64,000 nucleotides of DNA, taken from Pholis gunnellus. Its lineage: Eukaryota; Chordata; Actinopteri; Perciformes; Pholidae. The notes under the pieces were generated by a model. The model saw only the letters and a list, made by a program, of their open reading frames with translations. It made no database searches and was not told the DNA's origin. Positions 28,401-36,725 of this stretch are shown here, in pieces. Where the stretch lies: contig OU342822.1 in NCBI GenBank assembly GCA_910591455.2, positions 14,686,154 through 14,750,153 of the forward strand, in the 5' to 3' direction. The stretch's first letter is position 1, and the number at the start of each line of letters is the position of its first letter. A program made the translations under genes and the position numbers.

Positions 28401-29905
28401 GAAGACTCTGGATCACCTTCAGTTGTCATGGCTGTCACACCTCCTCAGTGCGACGTGTGACTGTGGGAGTGCCTTTAAATCAGCAGAGGACAGTTGTGGT
28501 CTCTGCACCTTTACGAAATGTTCAGGGATCACACTTTGAAATACTGCTCCAGCCAATGGCCAAACATTAGATGTTGCTCTGGTGACAAAGAAGCATGCCA
28601 ACGTTTTTACACACTAAAAGATTCAAGACATCGTCGTTGCCTATCTTGTCTACATTTAGTTCCCACAGCCGTTTGGTTCTCAACTGCGCGGTGCTTTTTG
28701 GTGGTTCTCTTTATTAAACCACTTTATTTGTATGTAGCAGCACATCCTCCAGGGGTCACTAGCAATGCTATACGGTCTTCTAACTTGTTAAACCACTTCC
28801 CACCACTTTTAATTAATTGTATAAGCACAGGTCAGGGTTGGGGACTGTGAACAAATCTAATTGTAAGAATAGTAGATAGTTATTCAAGTATATTCAACTG
28901 TTGACATGAACTTCCGTTCGGTTTTAATAATGTAATTTCCAATGAAGATGTCTTCATTTATCGGCGACCTTGGAGTCGACCCTAATTTGTGGCTTTGGAA
29001 TGAGTCGATTTGAATTATTAAATCTCATCTAAATGTGATGAGTTATTACAATGTTATGTAATTTTATGCTTCTTGACTGTTTCTTTATTTCATAAGAGAC
29101 ATTCTGAGTGTTTTAACTTATTTAAACCTCTCATATTTAGTCATGATTTCCTCTTTCTTCTATCTGGCATGCAGCAACATGGAAGTAGAGGAGATGGACA
29201 CCGGTAAGTGATGTGACTCGCATGTTATTTGCACGCTCGACATTGCATGTTGCATGAGGCCTTGCATTTAGAATACTACTCATTTCCAGACTGTCCAGAA
29301 ATAAGCAAAATCATCTATATAAGTGGTCGTCTTTGGTGGACCTTTTTGTGATGAGCTGACATGCCTCAAGGACCTTGAACTTCTGGCATCTGCACATTTG
29401 TGATTCCACACCCGTACAAAGCCACATTCAAGTTATTTAGCCTGTAGAATACATCAGGAATATAAACAAAGAAAGCCTCCCTGCCAACTTTAACTGTTGA
29501 TAGGCTATTTTTTCTCATTCAAGTCATTCCACATCCTATCCTTTCTTCTCTCTCCGTTTTTTAAGCTCAGCATATCCTGTGAACCCCTTGGATGAATACA
29601 TATTTCCTGCCTTTGACCTCTGTAGCAATATTACCTTTCTCTCTCTTTCTGTCTCTGTCAGACTGGCCGAGTCCTGCTCCGAACCCGTCTCTAGCAATGC
29701 AGCTCTGAGTCCCGGCGAGGTCTCCTGCGAGAATCGGTTGTCTATTTGCAACAATGAGTTTGAAAAACACACGCCGGAAACAGCCGCCCCGACTCAGAGC
29801 ACCACAGAAAAAAAAAGAAGGGAATCAAAACACAAAAACGGCAAACGTCACTTGAGCCGACAGCAAAACGCATCACGCTTCCCGGTGCACAACCTGAACC
29901 GGTGA
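13289..29905 (+). CDS. ldlrap1: LDL receptor adaptor protein 1 (ARH-like PTB adaptor), exons 2-9; exon 1 outside window
   Basis: Spliced gene whose product is a cytosolic clathrin adaptor. In this family the PTB domain binds FxNPxY signals in LDL-receptor tails, and the C-terminal tail binds clathrin and AP-2. Joined coding exons, all GT-AG and phase-consistent, are 13289-13431, 15608-15720, 21542-21656, 21991-22063, 22844-22930, 25291-25412, 26633-26667 and 29662-29905, giving about 309 residues after the missing exon 1 (human protein about 308 in total). The PTB domain spans exons 2-5 (PENWTDTKETLLEGM, KYLGMTL, QPKGEE, ENVSIYRISYCTADK, AQAVTLTVAQAFKVA). The acidic DGLDDAFSRLAES segment matches the AP-2-binding region of human LDLRAP1 (DGLDEAFSRLAQS). 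The middle region is divergent and shows no LLDLE clathrin box, so this may be a diverged teleost paralogue (1a versus 1b unresolved). A 29-nt optional exon lies at 29175-29203. Confidence 0.93.
14447..14474. repeat. Poly-C run, 28 bases
   Basis: Uninterrupted C on the + strand followed by a short CA stretch, in ldlrap1 intron 2. Confidence 0.95.
15342..15378. repeat. Perfect 14-bp inverted repeat with 9-nt loop
   Basis: Left arm TGCAATGTGTAGCC (15342-15355) and right arm GGCTACACATTGCA (15365-15378) pair completely around the loop TTCATTCTG. It lies in ldlrap1 intron 2, about 230 bp before exon 3. Confidence 0.9.
15608..15720 (+). CDS. ldlrap1: ldlrap1 coding exon 3 (PTB domain)
   Basis: 113 nt after acceptor ttcacag, with donor TACAG|gtaaat. 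It encodes ARASAKKFQKVTLTVSPKG through ENVSIY and leaves two bases (AG) that complete an Arg codon in exon 4. VTLTVSPKGI corresponds to VTLKVSPRGI in the human protein. Confidence 0.95.
16449..16485. repeat. (GT)n microsatellite
   Basis: An uninterrupted GT run of about 37 bp in ldlrap1 intron 3. A shorter GT run lies at about 16332-16350. Confidence 0.95.
16609..16625. repeat. Poly-C run, 17 bases
   Basis: An uninterrupted C tract inside a pyrimidine-rich stretch. Confidence 0.9.
17752..17890 (+). repeat. Degraded teleost repeat, forward orientation
   Basis: GAGAGCCAGGCTAGCTGATC, CCCCTGCTTCCATTCTTTAT and TCTAAGCTAACC followed by TGGAACTAGCTCCATA match the forward order of the same repeat family as the fragment at 6455-6540. 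It lies in ldlrap1 intron 3. Confidence 0.55.
21295..21312. repeat. (GTAT)n tetranucleotide repeat
   Basis: About four GTAT units, 230 bp before ldlrap1 exon 4. Confidence 0.85.
21542..21656 (+). CDS. ldlrap1: ldlrap1 coding exon 4 (PTB domain)
   Basis: 115 nt. The acceptor is a long pyrimidine tract ending cctgcag and the donor is ATC|gtaagt. It encodes ISYCTADKTQDKVFAYVSQS through CHAFLCQKKKI. The ISYCTADK and CHAFLC motifs are hallmarks of the LDLRAP1 PTB domain. Confidence 0.96.
21991..22063 (+). CDS. ldlrap1: ldlrap1 coding exon 5 (C-terminal PTB helix)
   Basis: 73 nt. The acceptor is ttgtcttcag and the donor is GAAG|gtaagt. It encodes AQAVTLTVAQAFKVALDLWE plus VAQE, the long C-terminal helix of the PTB domain that packs over the peptide groove. 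One base carries into the next codon. Confidence 0.96.
22844..22930 (+). CDS. ldlrap1: ldlrap1 coding exon 6 (Cys/Lys linker)
   Basis: 87 nt between acceptor gtcttcag and donor GCAG|gtaagt. Joined in phase it reads DKNKKARTCCSCAASKGQTQ and continues TTDTQCVPA. The K-rich start resembles the EKEKRDK stretch after the human PTB domain. The CCSC cluster is not something I recall in the human protein. Assignment rests on phase, position and clean splice sites more than on sequence similarity. Confidence 0.85.
24364..24385. repeat. (CA)n microsatellite
   Basis: A short uninterrupted CA run in an ldlrap1 intron. Confidence 0.9.
25291..25412 (+). CDS. ldlrap1: ldlrap1 coding exon 7 (linker; clathrin-box position)
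   Basis: 122 nt. The acceptor is cctccctcag and the donor is TCTTGG|gtaggt. It encodes DPEARKPVGLEEKLRRPFFS, then ALLSSPRSNPTRRRPIKHDSW. In human LDLRAP1 this part of the tail carries the clathrin box LLDLE. No LLDLE-type sequence is visible here; the stretch is basic and Ser/Pro-rich instead. Confidence 0.85.
26633..26667 (+). CDS. ldlrap1: ldlrap1 coding exon 8 (acidic AP-2-binding segment)
   Basis: 35 nt. The acceptor is tcccaacag and the donor is TCAAG|gtaacc. It encodes DVEDGLDDAFS plus two bases of the next codon. Human LDLRAP1 has ELDDGLDEAFS at this point, immediately before RLAQSR, so both identity and phase support the call. Confidence 0.92.
29175..29203 (+). CDS. ldlrap1: Candidate optional micro-exon of ldlrap1 (29 nt, frame-shifting)
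   Basis: A 29-nt segment has a strong pyrimidine-rich acceptor (ttctatctggcatgcag) and a near-consensus donor (ACCG|gtaagt). Spliced after exon 8 it adds SNMEVEEMDT, an acidic stretch. Because 29 is not a multiple of three, it moves exon 9 into another frame that ends after WPSPAPNPSLAMQL, with a stop at 29706-29708. Skipping it gives the family-like FSRLAES join. It may be a regulated exon giving a shorter tail, or a chance pair of good splice sites. Confidence 0.4.
29662..29905 (+). CDS. ldlrap1: ldlrap1 last visible coding exon (exon 9) and stop
   Basis: Acceptor is tctctgtcag. Joined to exon 8 it completes AG+A (Arg) and reads RLAESCSEPVSSNAALSPGE, then to HNLNR and a stop at 29903-29905. 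RLAES aligns with RLAQS in human LDLRAP1. The rest is unlike the human tail and ends with a very basic stretch (EKKRRESKHKNGKRH) that could act as a nuclear-localisation or lipid-binding patch (inference). The stop lies inside a good donor (AACCG|gtgagg), so a further exon cannot be excluded. Confidence 0.75.
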
Positions 29906-30772
29906 GGCTTCTGCTTGATTTTCTGTGGCTGCTGCGGAGAAGACAGAATGGATGCCCTGATCATATAAACTGCCATGCCTGCCAGTCAACACTCCGCTCA
30001 GTGTAAACAGCCATCTTCCGCAATATATTCCTACTCTCACCAACTGCCAGACGAAAGGCCGTGCACACAATGTACAACACAGCGCTGCAAGACGCGCACG
30101 AAAGTCCCACAGAAGATTCTTCAGATGGAGTCTCCTTCTTTTAATCTGAACTTGTAAAAAACACTTTCACGTCCACTTAGATAAGTGGAATTCAGATGAA
30201 GATATTCTCAGCAGCAGTTTAGAGGTGTGTGTACATAAAAGGCTGTCGCCTCTTTCTGAAAACGTGGAAGCTCTGATCTCGCCGTTTGCTTAACAAAAGT
30301 AACAGCTGCCGGTCTCAGCCGTCACTGGAAGAAGTCCAGTGTTCAGAGAGATCATCAGCAACGCTGGTACGCATCTTCAGTCATGATATTTGATGAATTA
30401 TGCGTTCATCTTCCAGCTTGTTTGTGCTGATTCAAGCAGTTCTTTGAATAATGAAACGGCATGTGATAAAGTCATGACATATGGGCAAACTATACCCATA
30501 TGTCATCTCTTTATTGTTTGGAACATAAATGTGTCTTAAAGAAAACCTTGGAAATAAGAGGCATACATGTAACATTTACAGAATGTGGTACAGTGTATAT
30601 ATTTCATTACCATCAAATCAAACAGTTTAGTTTTTGTTTGGCTGAAAAGACTTCAGCTTTCTTTGGATTAGAGACTTTAAACCGGCCTTCTTCAGCAGAT
30701 TGATTTGCTCAGTTGTCATGAAGATGGTTTAGTTTGTTATACAACAGATGGTCATATCGATCGTGTGTGTTT

Positions 30773-30791
30773 GGGGGGGGGGGGGGGGGGG
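30773..30791. repeat. Poly-G run
   Basis: An uninterrupted G tract in the ldlrap1 3' region. A second, interrupted G tract lies at 32280-32299. Confidence 0.9.
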
Positions 30792-30943
30792 TGGCATCAA
30801 ATAACCATGTCAACAGAGCAACTTTTTCTGCGGACAAAGGCTGTGAGATGTTGCTAAAAAGGTCAAGAATGAACCTTCAAGCTTAGTTTTGCTCCATAGT
30901 GTTGAGACGCTTACAGTCTTGACAAACAACTGAAGTTTGGCAT

Positions 30944-31332
30944 TTAAAGGGGTGCCCCAGTGATTCAGTATTGCACTTCCATAATATTGGGTGATTTAAG
31001 AGCGTTTAGGCAGCAGAGGCAGAGATGTCCTCACCTCTTCGCTCCCTTGTTTGGGCCAAGCTCCAAAAACACTGGATCCTACATGTTCCACAATGCAGTT
31101 CGGTAGCGTCTTTCATTAGACCCGACCCGTAAACACCCACATATGCCAAGCGTCACGCTCCCAGTTTTGCAAAACAGGTTGTGTGAGTTAAAATGAAGAT
31201 ATTCCTGATGACATCACTATGACATCATCAGGGTTATTTCCCCAGACAAGAGCTAAGACAGTTTTCACAGTTTTCGAGTTGTACCAATCATCACGAACCA
31301 ACTGAACTAAAATCAATGGAGTGCCCCTTTAA
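30944..31332. mobile_element. MITE-like element with TTAA target duplication (piggyBac-type, non-autonomous)
   Basis: Left TTAA is at 30944-30947 and right TTAA at 31329-31332; they flank a 381-bp body. The ends are inverted: left AGGGGTGCCCCAGTGATT and right (reverse complement) AGGGGCACTCCATTGATT, 14 of 18 matching. Exact TTAA duplication is the signature of piggyBac-superfamily insertion. There is no open reading frame, so it would be non-autonomous. Related ends are common in teleost genomes as I remember them. Confidence 0.65.
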
Positions 31333-33460
31333 GGTAAACGCATCTTAATCTGTTTTTAGAATCTTTGAATCAACACACACAAAGACAACCATACTATTGC
31401 GAGAGACGTGGATTATGAATGATCAGAATTGATTCTCCATTGTGTTCCCATGTGCTTGCTTGCTTTATGTTAACAACGCCAATAGATTGTTTGCAATGTA
31501 AAGAAAACACAGCACAACAGCAGACAGGCGGACATTCCTGTAAACATGTATTTCAACACTCGTCTGTATGAATATGGCTTATGTAACCAAAATACAATGA
31601 CTATTCTACATTCTGCCGTCTCCTCAGCCAGTCAGCTGCCACTGTACATAAAGATGTTGTTACTGTTAAAGAATAGCGATGATGTAAGGTTAAGAGGACA
31701 AGTGTATGGCAAGGCCAAATCATTAATGTAAAGCAACATATTTCCTTACTCTGTATTTTTTCAATGTCAAGGCTGTGTAATTTATGTCTGCATATGGTAT
31801 CATTATAAAAGAAGTAGGGTGAATAGATTCAGGGCTTCACAAAGGTTGTTTTTAATAATCATCACTCGTGTTGGGATGTGAATGTGTAGATGCCTGTATG
31901 TTTTGCATTAGGTTAGACAATTTGTACACAATATAATCGTACGTGGTTTTTATCACTGCAGGAATTGCTTTATTTTTTCAATATAGCCACCAGTAACCCA
32001 TGTACAGCATTCAATTATTCAAAGTCCTGTTCTCAACTGAGTGATCACCTGTTACATCGACCGACACAGTTCACATTTTCCTCTCTTAACCGCAGTCTGT
32101 GCCACAAAACACGTCCTTCGTCCCAGATCCTATTATACATGAATTATTGCTCTGCTAAGACTCAGCGGATTATTTTTAGATGACTCTCGGATGACGTTCG
32201 CTGTCGGGAGGATTTTATATATTTTGCCCCAGTCTGTCTGAAGTGGTCCTCTCTGTATTCATGGCATCATGACTGAGGCGGGGGTGGGGGGGGGGGGGCT
32301 CAGTGTCGTCGTCATGACACCCGCTGCAGAATAATTGGATGGCTTTATCAGGTTACGCCATGAAGCTTAATTGCATTGTTTCATTCCTGACTGGCTGAAC
32401 TAGCGTCTCCATAGCATCTTTGAAAGTGAGCTCTTTGCTGTCTATGGAAGATCTATCGAGCCGTGTTTGCATTTCAGTATCGACTGTTCAGCAGAGTGCA
32501 CCGTCAAAAATGCGACGTCGTCATTTTTGCCTTACCTTTCTCATCTTTCCTCGCTGTATAAGAAATTATTTTTGCACATTTTCTCACGTTTTTTCCCGCT
32601 CCATCATTGGCTGATTCCTGTGTGGATGCTTCAGTATCCGCTGATTCAGTGCTATTTGGAGATGGGCTGTTGTCCAGGAGCTCTCGGGGCTCAATAATGG
32701 TTTTCAATAACAACAACCCAACAAACAGAGTTTTGAAGCACATTTACGACAAGGAGAAAAGCTGGAGTTGCTTCTGCACAGCATCACCACAAGCTGCATT
32801 ATTATCCAGTGCAGAGACCTATAAGGGTCCCTGTTAGATATTACACTTGGATGTAGTCTTCACCCAGACCTTTCCCCTTTTAAATAGATTTTCATGGAAA
32901 GATATCAGTGTGAGCCCTCTGTGTTATTATGTAGAATTGATCAATCACCGTATGCATTGTATCATGGCGTGAATTGATCTGCTGGGCTGAAGAGTTTTCT
33001 TTCATGTCGCCAGTATTCTGAGCACAGCACACTTGACAGCCAGCAAATCTTGAATGGATGTGGTTCTTTGGCTCAGCCGAGAATTTTCCAATGCGGGAGA
33101 GGGGGTGAACAGACCGACCTGCTCCTGGAGGTATAACATGTGAATTTGAGTATAAAGTGCACTGAATACAAATCAGGCCGTGAAGGTTTGGGGCCAGAAA
33201 ACATTTTGAGGCTTTCAGATATTTCAGATAAGCTATTCTTTCCCAAATCAACCACTGACGTGTTTACAGTATCGGTTTACTTTTCAAAGGAAGGTGCTTA
33301 TTTTCTATCTATGCAATTAGTGGGTTTTCAACAGTGTTGTGTTAATATAATAACAGCAATTTGTCTATAAACCACAAGCAGTTGTCCTAAACTGTTTAAC
33401 AAAAAAAAAAAAAAAAAGTGTACAGAATTTGGAAACTGTTATGGTTTGTTACATATGCAT

Positions 33461-33466
33461 AATAAA
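33461..33466 (+). terminator. ldlrap1: Candidate poly(A) signal for ldlrap1
   Basis: AATAAA followed within 30 nt by a T/G-containing stretch, about 3.5 kb past the stop. Other AATAAA sites follow at 34064 and 34349, so the true end is undecided. Confidence 0.3.
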
Positions 33467-36213
33467 ATACTTTGTACAAATATTGAATTGCACTCAACTG
33501 TGATTTTTCAAATCTAGAATACCATTTGAAGAAACCGGTGTTTTGTTAAAAAGCTCAATCAATTTGATTCCATAATTTGATCAATAATGAGTTTCAACTA
33601 CTCGGCTTGAAAAAAAAACCAGCTAAACCATCACAGCTCACTGTCTTTATCGCGGTCGTTGATCTATCCAGAACATTTTAGTTTAAACATAGTTTTGAAT
33701 CCATACTGTTTTTCTCTCAAACACGTCACAGCTCACTGCGGTCGATCCAAAGCAAGGACAGCCTCTTGTTTGGCCGTCTGACTGACACAATGGCATCGAT
33801 GTGTCTTCATTCTGCCCACTGCTCATGGTTGAAAACTCAAACAATGCATACCAGGTGCAAAGTGACAATGTCTCTCCTCTTCTCTCTCAATCAGAACAAA
33901 AAAGAATGTGCATATATGAACTTTGATTCCTAACACAGTTGATTCAATATCAGGTACAACTATTTGTACAGCGCAAACCTGATTAATCTGTTAAAGTAAT
34001 ATACAGACAAAAAACCTGACGCGACGAAGCTTGTTGTATTTGTTCACAAGTAAAATGCATTTTAATAAACTGAATAGCATTAAGAATGAACATGGAGGAA
34101 TATGTATGTTCACCTGAAACACAGAAAAGTTGTCAAGGCTTCAGATCATATAAGAAGTGGACGAAGTCATTGTGACATCATGAAGCCTCGAGATCGGCGA
34201 TTTGTCTGTCACCATCTTGGCTTTTATCTCTAAAACTCATTAAACATTACCAGTAATAGTTTTTTTTTAAGCACATTTAGAATTATGTTAATGTTGACTC
34301 CTATTTAAATATCAGGCCTTCTTGTTCATCCATTTCTGCTCCATGTGAAATAAAGTACATATGGTGAACAGAGGAGGCTGCTAATATTGCTGCACATGGA
34401 CACTTGGGACCAAATAACATAGTGAAAGTATAGACTTGTATGCAAACCCTATACGTATAGATTTATTTGACTGTAATGTAATGTAATATTTATTCATAGA
34501 TGCAGCATATACTTGGATCTCTGAATCACTTCTAACCAAAGCTTATCTCAGTCATAACAACATCCCATAAATCCCCTGAACAACTAATGGAAAGAAGTCT
34601 GCAGCCATAAAGTTAGGGTGGCGAAAAAAAGATAGATGGTGTACAACCATTACCTATTAATCCCCAGGAGGCTGCAATTACTTTCTATTTTAGGACGAGC
34701 CGTATTCTTAAGTACGCGTAATTGCCTTTTTGATTAGGAACGTTCTAGTTTAAAGGCCAGGTGAAATGTCCTGTTTGTACTGCAGCTGACAGCCTTGTCT
34801 CGTAACTTCTGCTTCATTGTGGATTAATGTAGCAATTGTTAGTGAGACAACCGCTTGATGACTGCCGTCTCCGCAATAAATGTACCCAAGAAATCTTTAC
34901 CTTTTAGTTGCTATATAATGAATATAGAGGGAAGTGAACATATAGATATAATAGTTTCATGTCTACAATGAACGAATAGTAGGAGTATACTGTAGTCTTT
35001 GGTAGTGTGGCCGACGTCAGTCCGTCACACATGGATATCCATTGAGTCACAGAACAGCATCACTGAGAGCATCAAGGGAACTTTTCGACTGGAGAGCCCA
35101 CTCTTGAATTGAAGAGCTGTAACAAAACATGAGCCGAGCTCTTCAAAGTCGCTGCTCGTTATCCCTCACAGCACAGCACAAACCCGGCCGCATCCTGTGG
35201 CTTTCTCTCCGGTCTCAAACCCGTGACTTGGAGAAAAAGCATTGCTTGATTTAAGATGAATCCAAACAAAGGAAGCCCTTTTATTTATGCTTACTTAATA
35301 TCATCCAATATTAAACGTTAACTGTGTTGCCTTAAAGTTCTTTGAGGTAAATTAAATTCCACCAAACAACTTTGTGTTTGAAATCCTGCCCCCCGTCTCA
35401 CTTTAATGTCTCACTCTAACGTCTGCACTATATGCATTTTGTTCCTCAGAATTAAAGTGATGATAATTTTAACGACCATATTCTGACCGAATGCATTTAT
35501 ACCACTTTGAAGTATTACCTGCGTTAAAACACTTTTTGTGACTTGGCCAGCATTTTCTCCATGAGGTGCAGTTTTCTCCTGGACTGCGAGTCTCGGGCCA
35601 GCATTTAATGCACCAAATGCATCTGTGTGACGGTTGGTGAGCAGTTTCTGTGTGAAAGTGCTTTTTGTGCGCAGTGGAAATGAGTTATGCTCAGAAACTC
35701 CATTACATTAGCTGCAACTTCGTGATGGGACATTCTAAAGAGGGTTTATTTTACACTTCAAGAAATACAAGCGTCGGGAAATGTGCAAGATCTGATATTG
35801 AACGCTGGATGATGAAAGAGAAGGCCCTGTTCTAAAAGCAGGCAGAATAGAAGAAAACATAACCAGCTTCACAGGACTGCAAACGTGTTTATTTCTCCGT
35901 TGTTGGCATCTAACTTAGAATGCACATCAAATGCTATTCTACAGGCAAAGGACCTGCATGCAACTTCAGTAAATGAATGATTTATGTACAGACATGTTTT
36001 TTTTTTATGAAATATGAAAAAATACAATGTTATCCAGAAAATGGTACTTTAATATTATTAGAAAGAATTAAGACATGTTGCTGTGGCGGATCTTAAAAAT
36101 GAACACATGTATATGCTTTCTCTCCTTATTAACAATCTGCCCACAGGAGTCCTATAATATCCATTTGTGATGAGGTAATATATTAACACTATTTGTCAAA
36201 GAAAAATGCTTTG

Positions 36214-36219
36214 TTTATT
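36214..36219 (-). terminator. fndc5: Candidate poly(A) signal for fndc5
   Basis: AATAAA on the - strand about 465 nt past the fndc5 stop codon. It is the first such signal I noticed in the 3' direction. Confidence 0.35.
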
Positions 36220-36683
36220 TAGAGCCGAGTTGCCTATAACAGGTGAACGTGGTGTCTAATTGCACATGCCAATATCAAAAATACACTGTGAATTTAAAGT
36301 CATGAAGACCGGCCTCCCAGAGATGATTGCGTGTTTTGTATTGCAATAACATACCAAGCACCTGGCAAAGTCCTCTATGTTAACTGCACCGTGGGGTAAC
36401 ATTCGTTTATGTATTATCAATCTGCAGGAATAGGTTTCTGTTACTGTACTGTAGGGTGTGCGTGCGTGTGTGTAGATGTGTGTGTTGGGTCATGTGGATG
36501 GGTGTGTACCTGTACTTTCGAATTTTCCTACAAATGCTATGTACATGCATGTATGTCTTTTGCAAAGGCAGCCTCAGCCAACTTTACTCACTGATGATGA
36601 CCCACAGAAACAACAGACATCAGTGAGAAAGGTGGTAAATGCATTGATGGTAGACGAGAGAAAGGAATTTGGCTTCCTTCTTC

Positions 36684-36725
36684 TCAAACTTCGATGATGT
36701 TGATAGACGGCACAGAAGGATGAAA
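36684..36725 (-). CDS. fndc5: fndc5 terminal coding exon 6 (14 codons)
   Basis: 42 nt after acceptor atcttgtctgttgcag, in phase 0 with exon 5. It encodes FHPSVPSINIIEV and a TGA at 36684-36686. I recall FNDC5 isoforms and FNDC4 ending in a similar PS-(I/V)-N-x-I-(E/D)-x tail, which is why this exon was sought and accepted. It gives a C-terminus ending IIEV, which could serve as a PDZ-type ligand (inference). The 3' UTR follows toward lower coordinates. Confidence 0.88.
   Translation of the reverse strand, partial: FHPSVPSINIIEV

Larger units (their letters stand above)
21657..29174 (+). other. ldlrap1: ldlrap1 introns 4 to 8
   Basis: Introns are 21657-21990, 22064-22843, 22931-25290, 25413-26632 and 26668 to 29174 (or to 29661 if the micro-exon is skipped). 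A CA repeat lies at 24364-24385. Nothing else recognisable was seen, including in the 24540-24880 and 27.0-28.8 kb stretches. Confidence 0.75.
29906..36683. other. Convergent 3' region between ldlrap1 and fndc5
   Basis: Contains the 3' UTRs of both genes. AATAAA sites on + at 33461-33466, 34064-34069 and 34349-34354 are candidates for ldlrap1. AATAAA on - at 36214-36219 is a candidate for fndc5, about 465 nt past its stop. A TTAA-flanked element (30948-31328), poly-G runs and a poly-A run (33402-33417) are also present. No further gene was recognised. Confidence 0.6.

Noticed and set aside
28128..28570. Cluster of overlapping open frames on + in ldlrap1 intron 8
   Set aside because: Three frames are open together with no conserved motif, and they fall between two well-supported exons with no splice sites in phase.
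36405..36430. Alternative fndc5 last exon after cctgcag reading IDNT and stop
   Set aside because: Considered before the exon at 36684-36725 was found. The latter has a family-like tail and a better acceptor.
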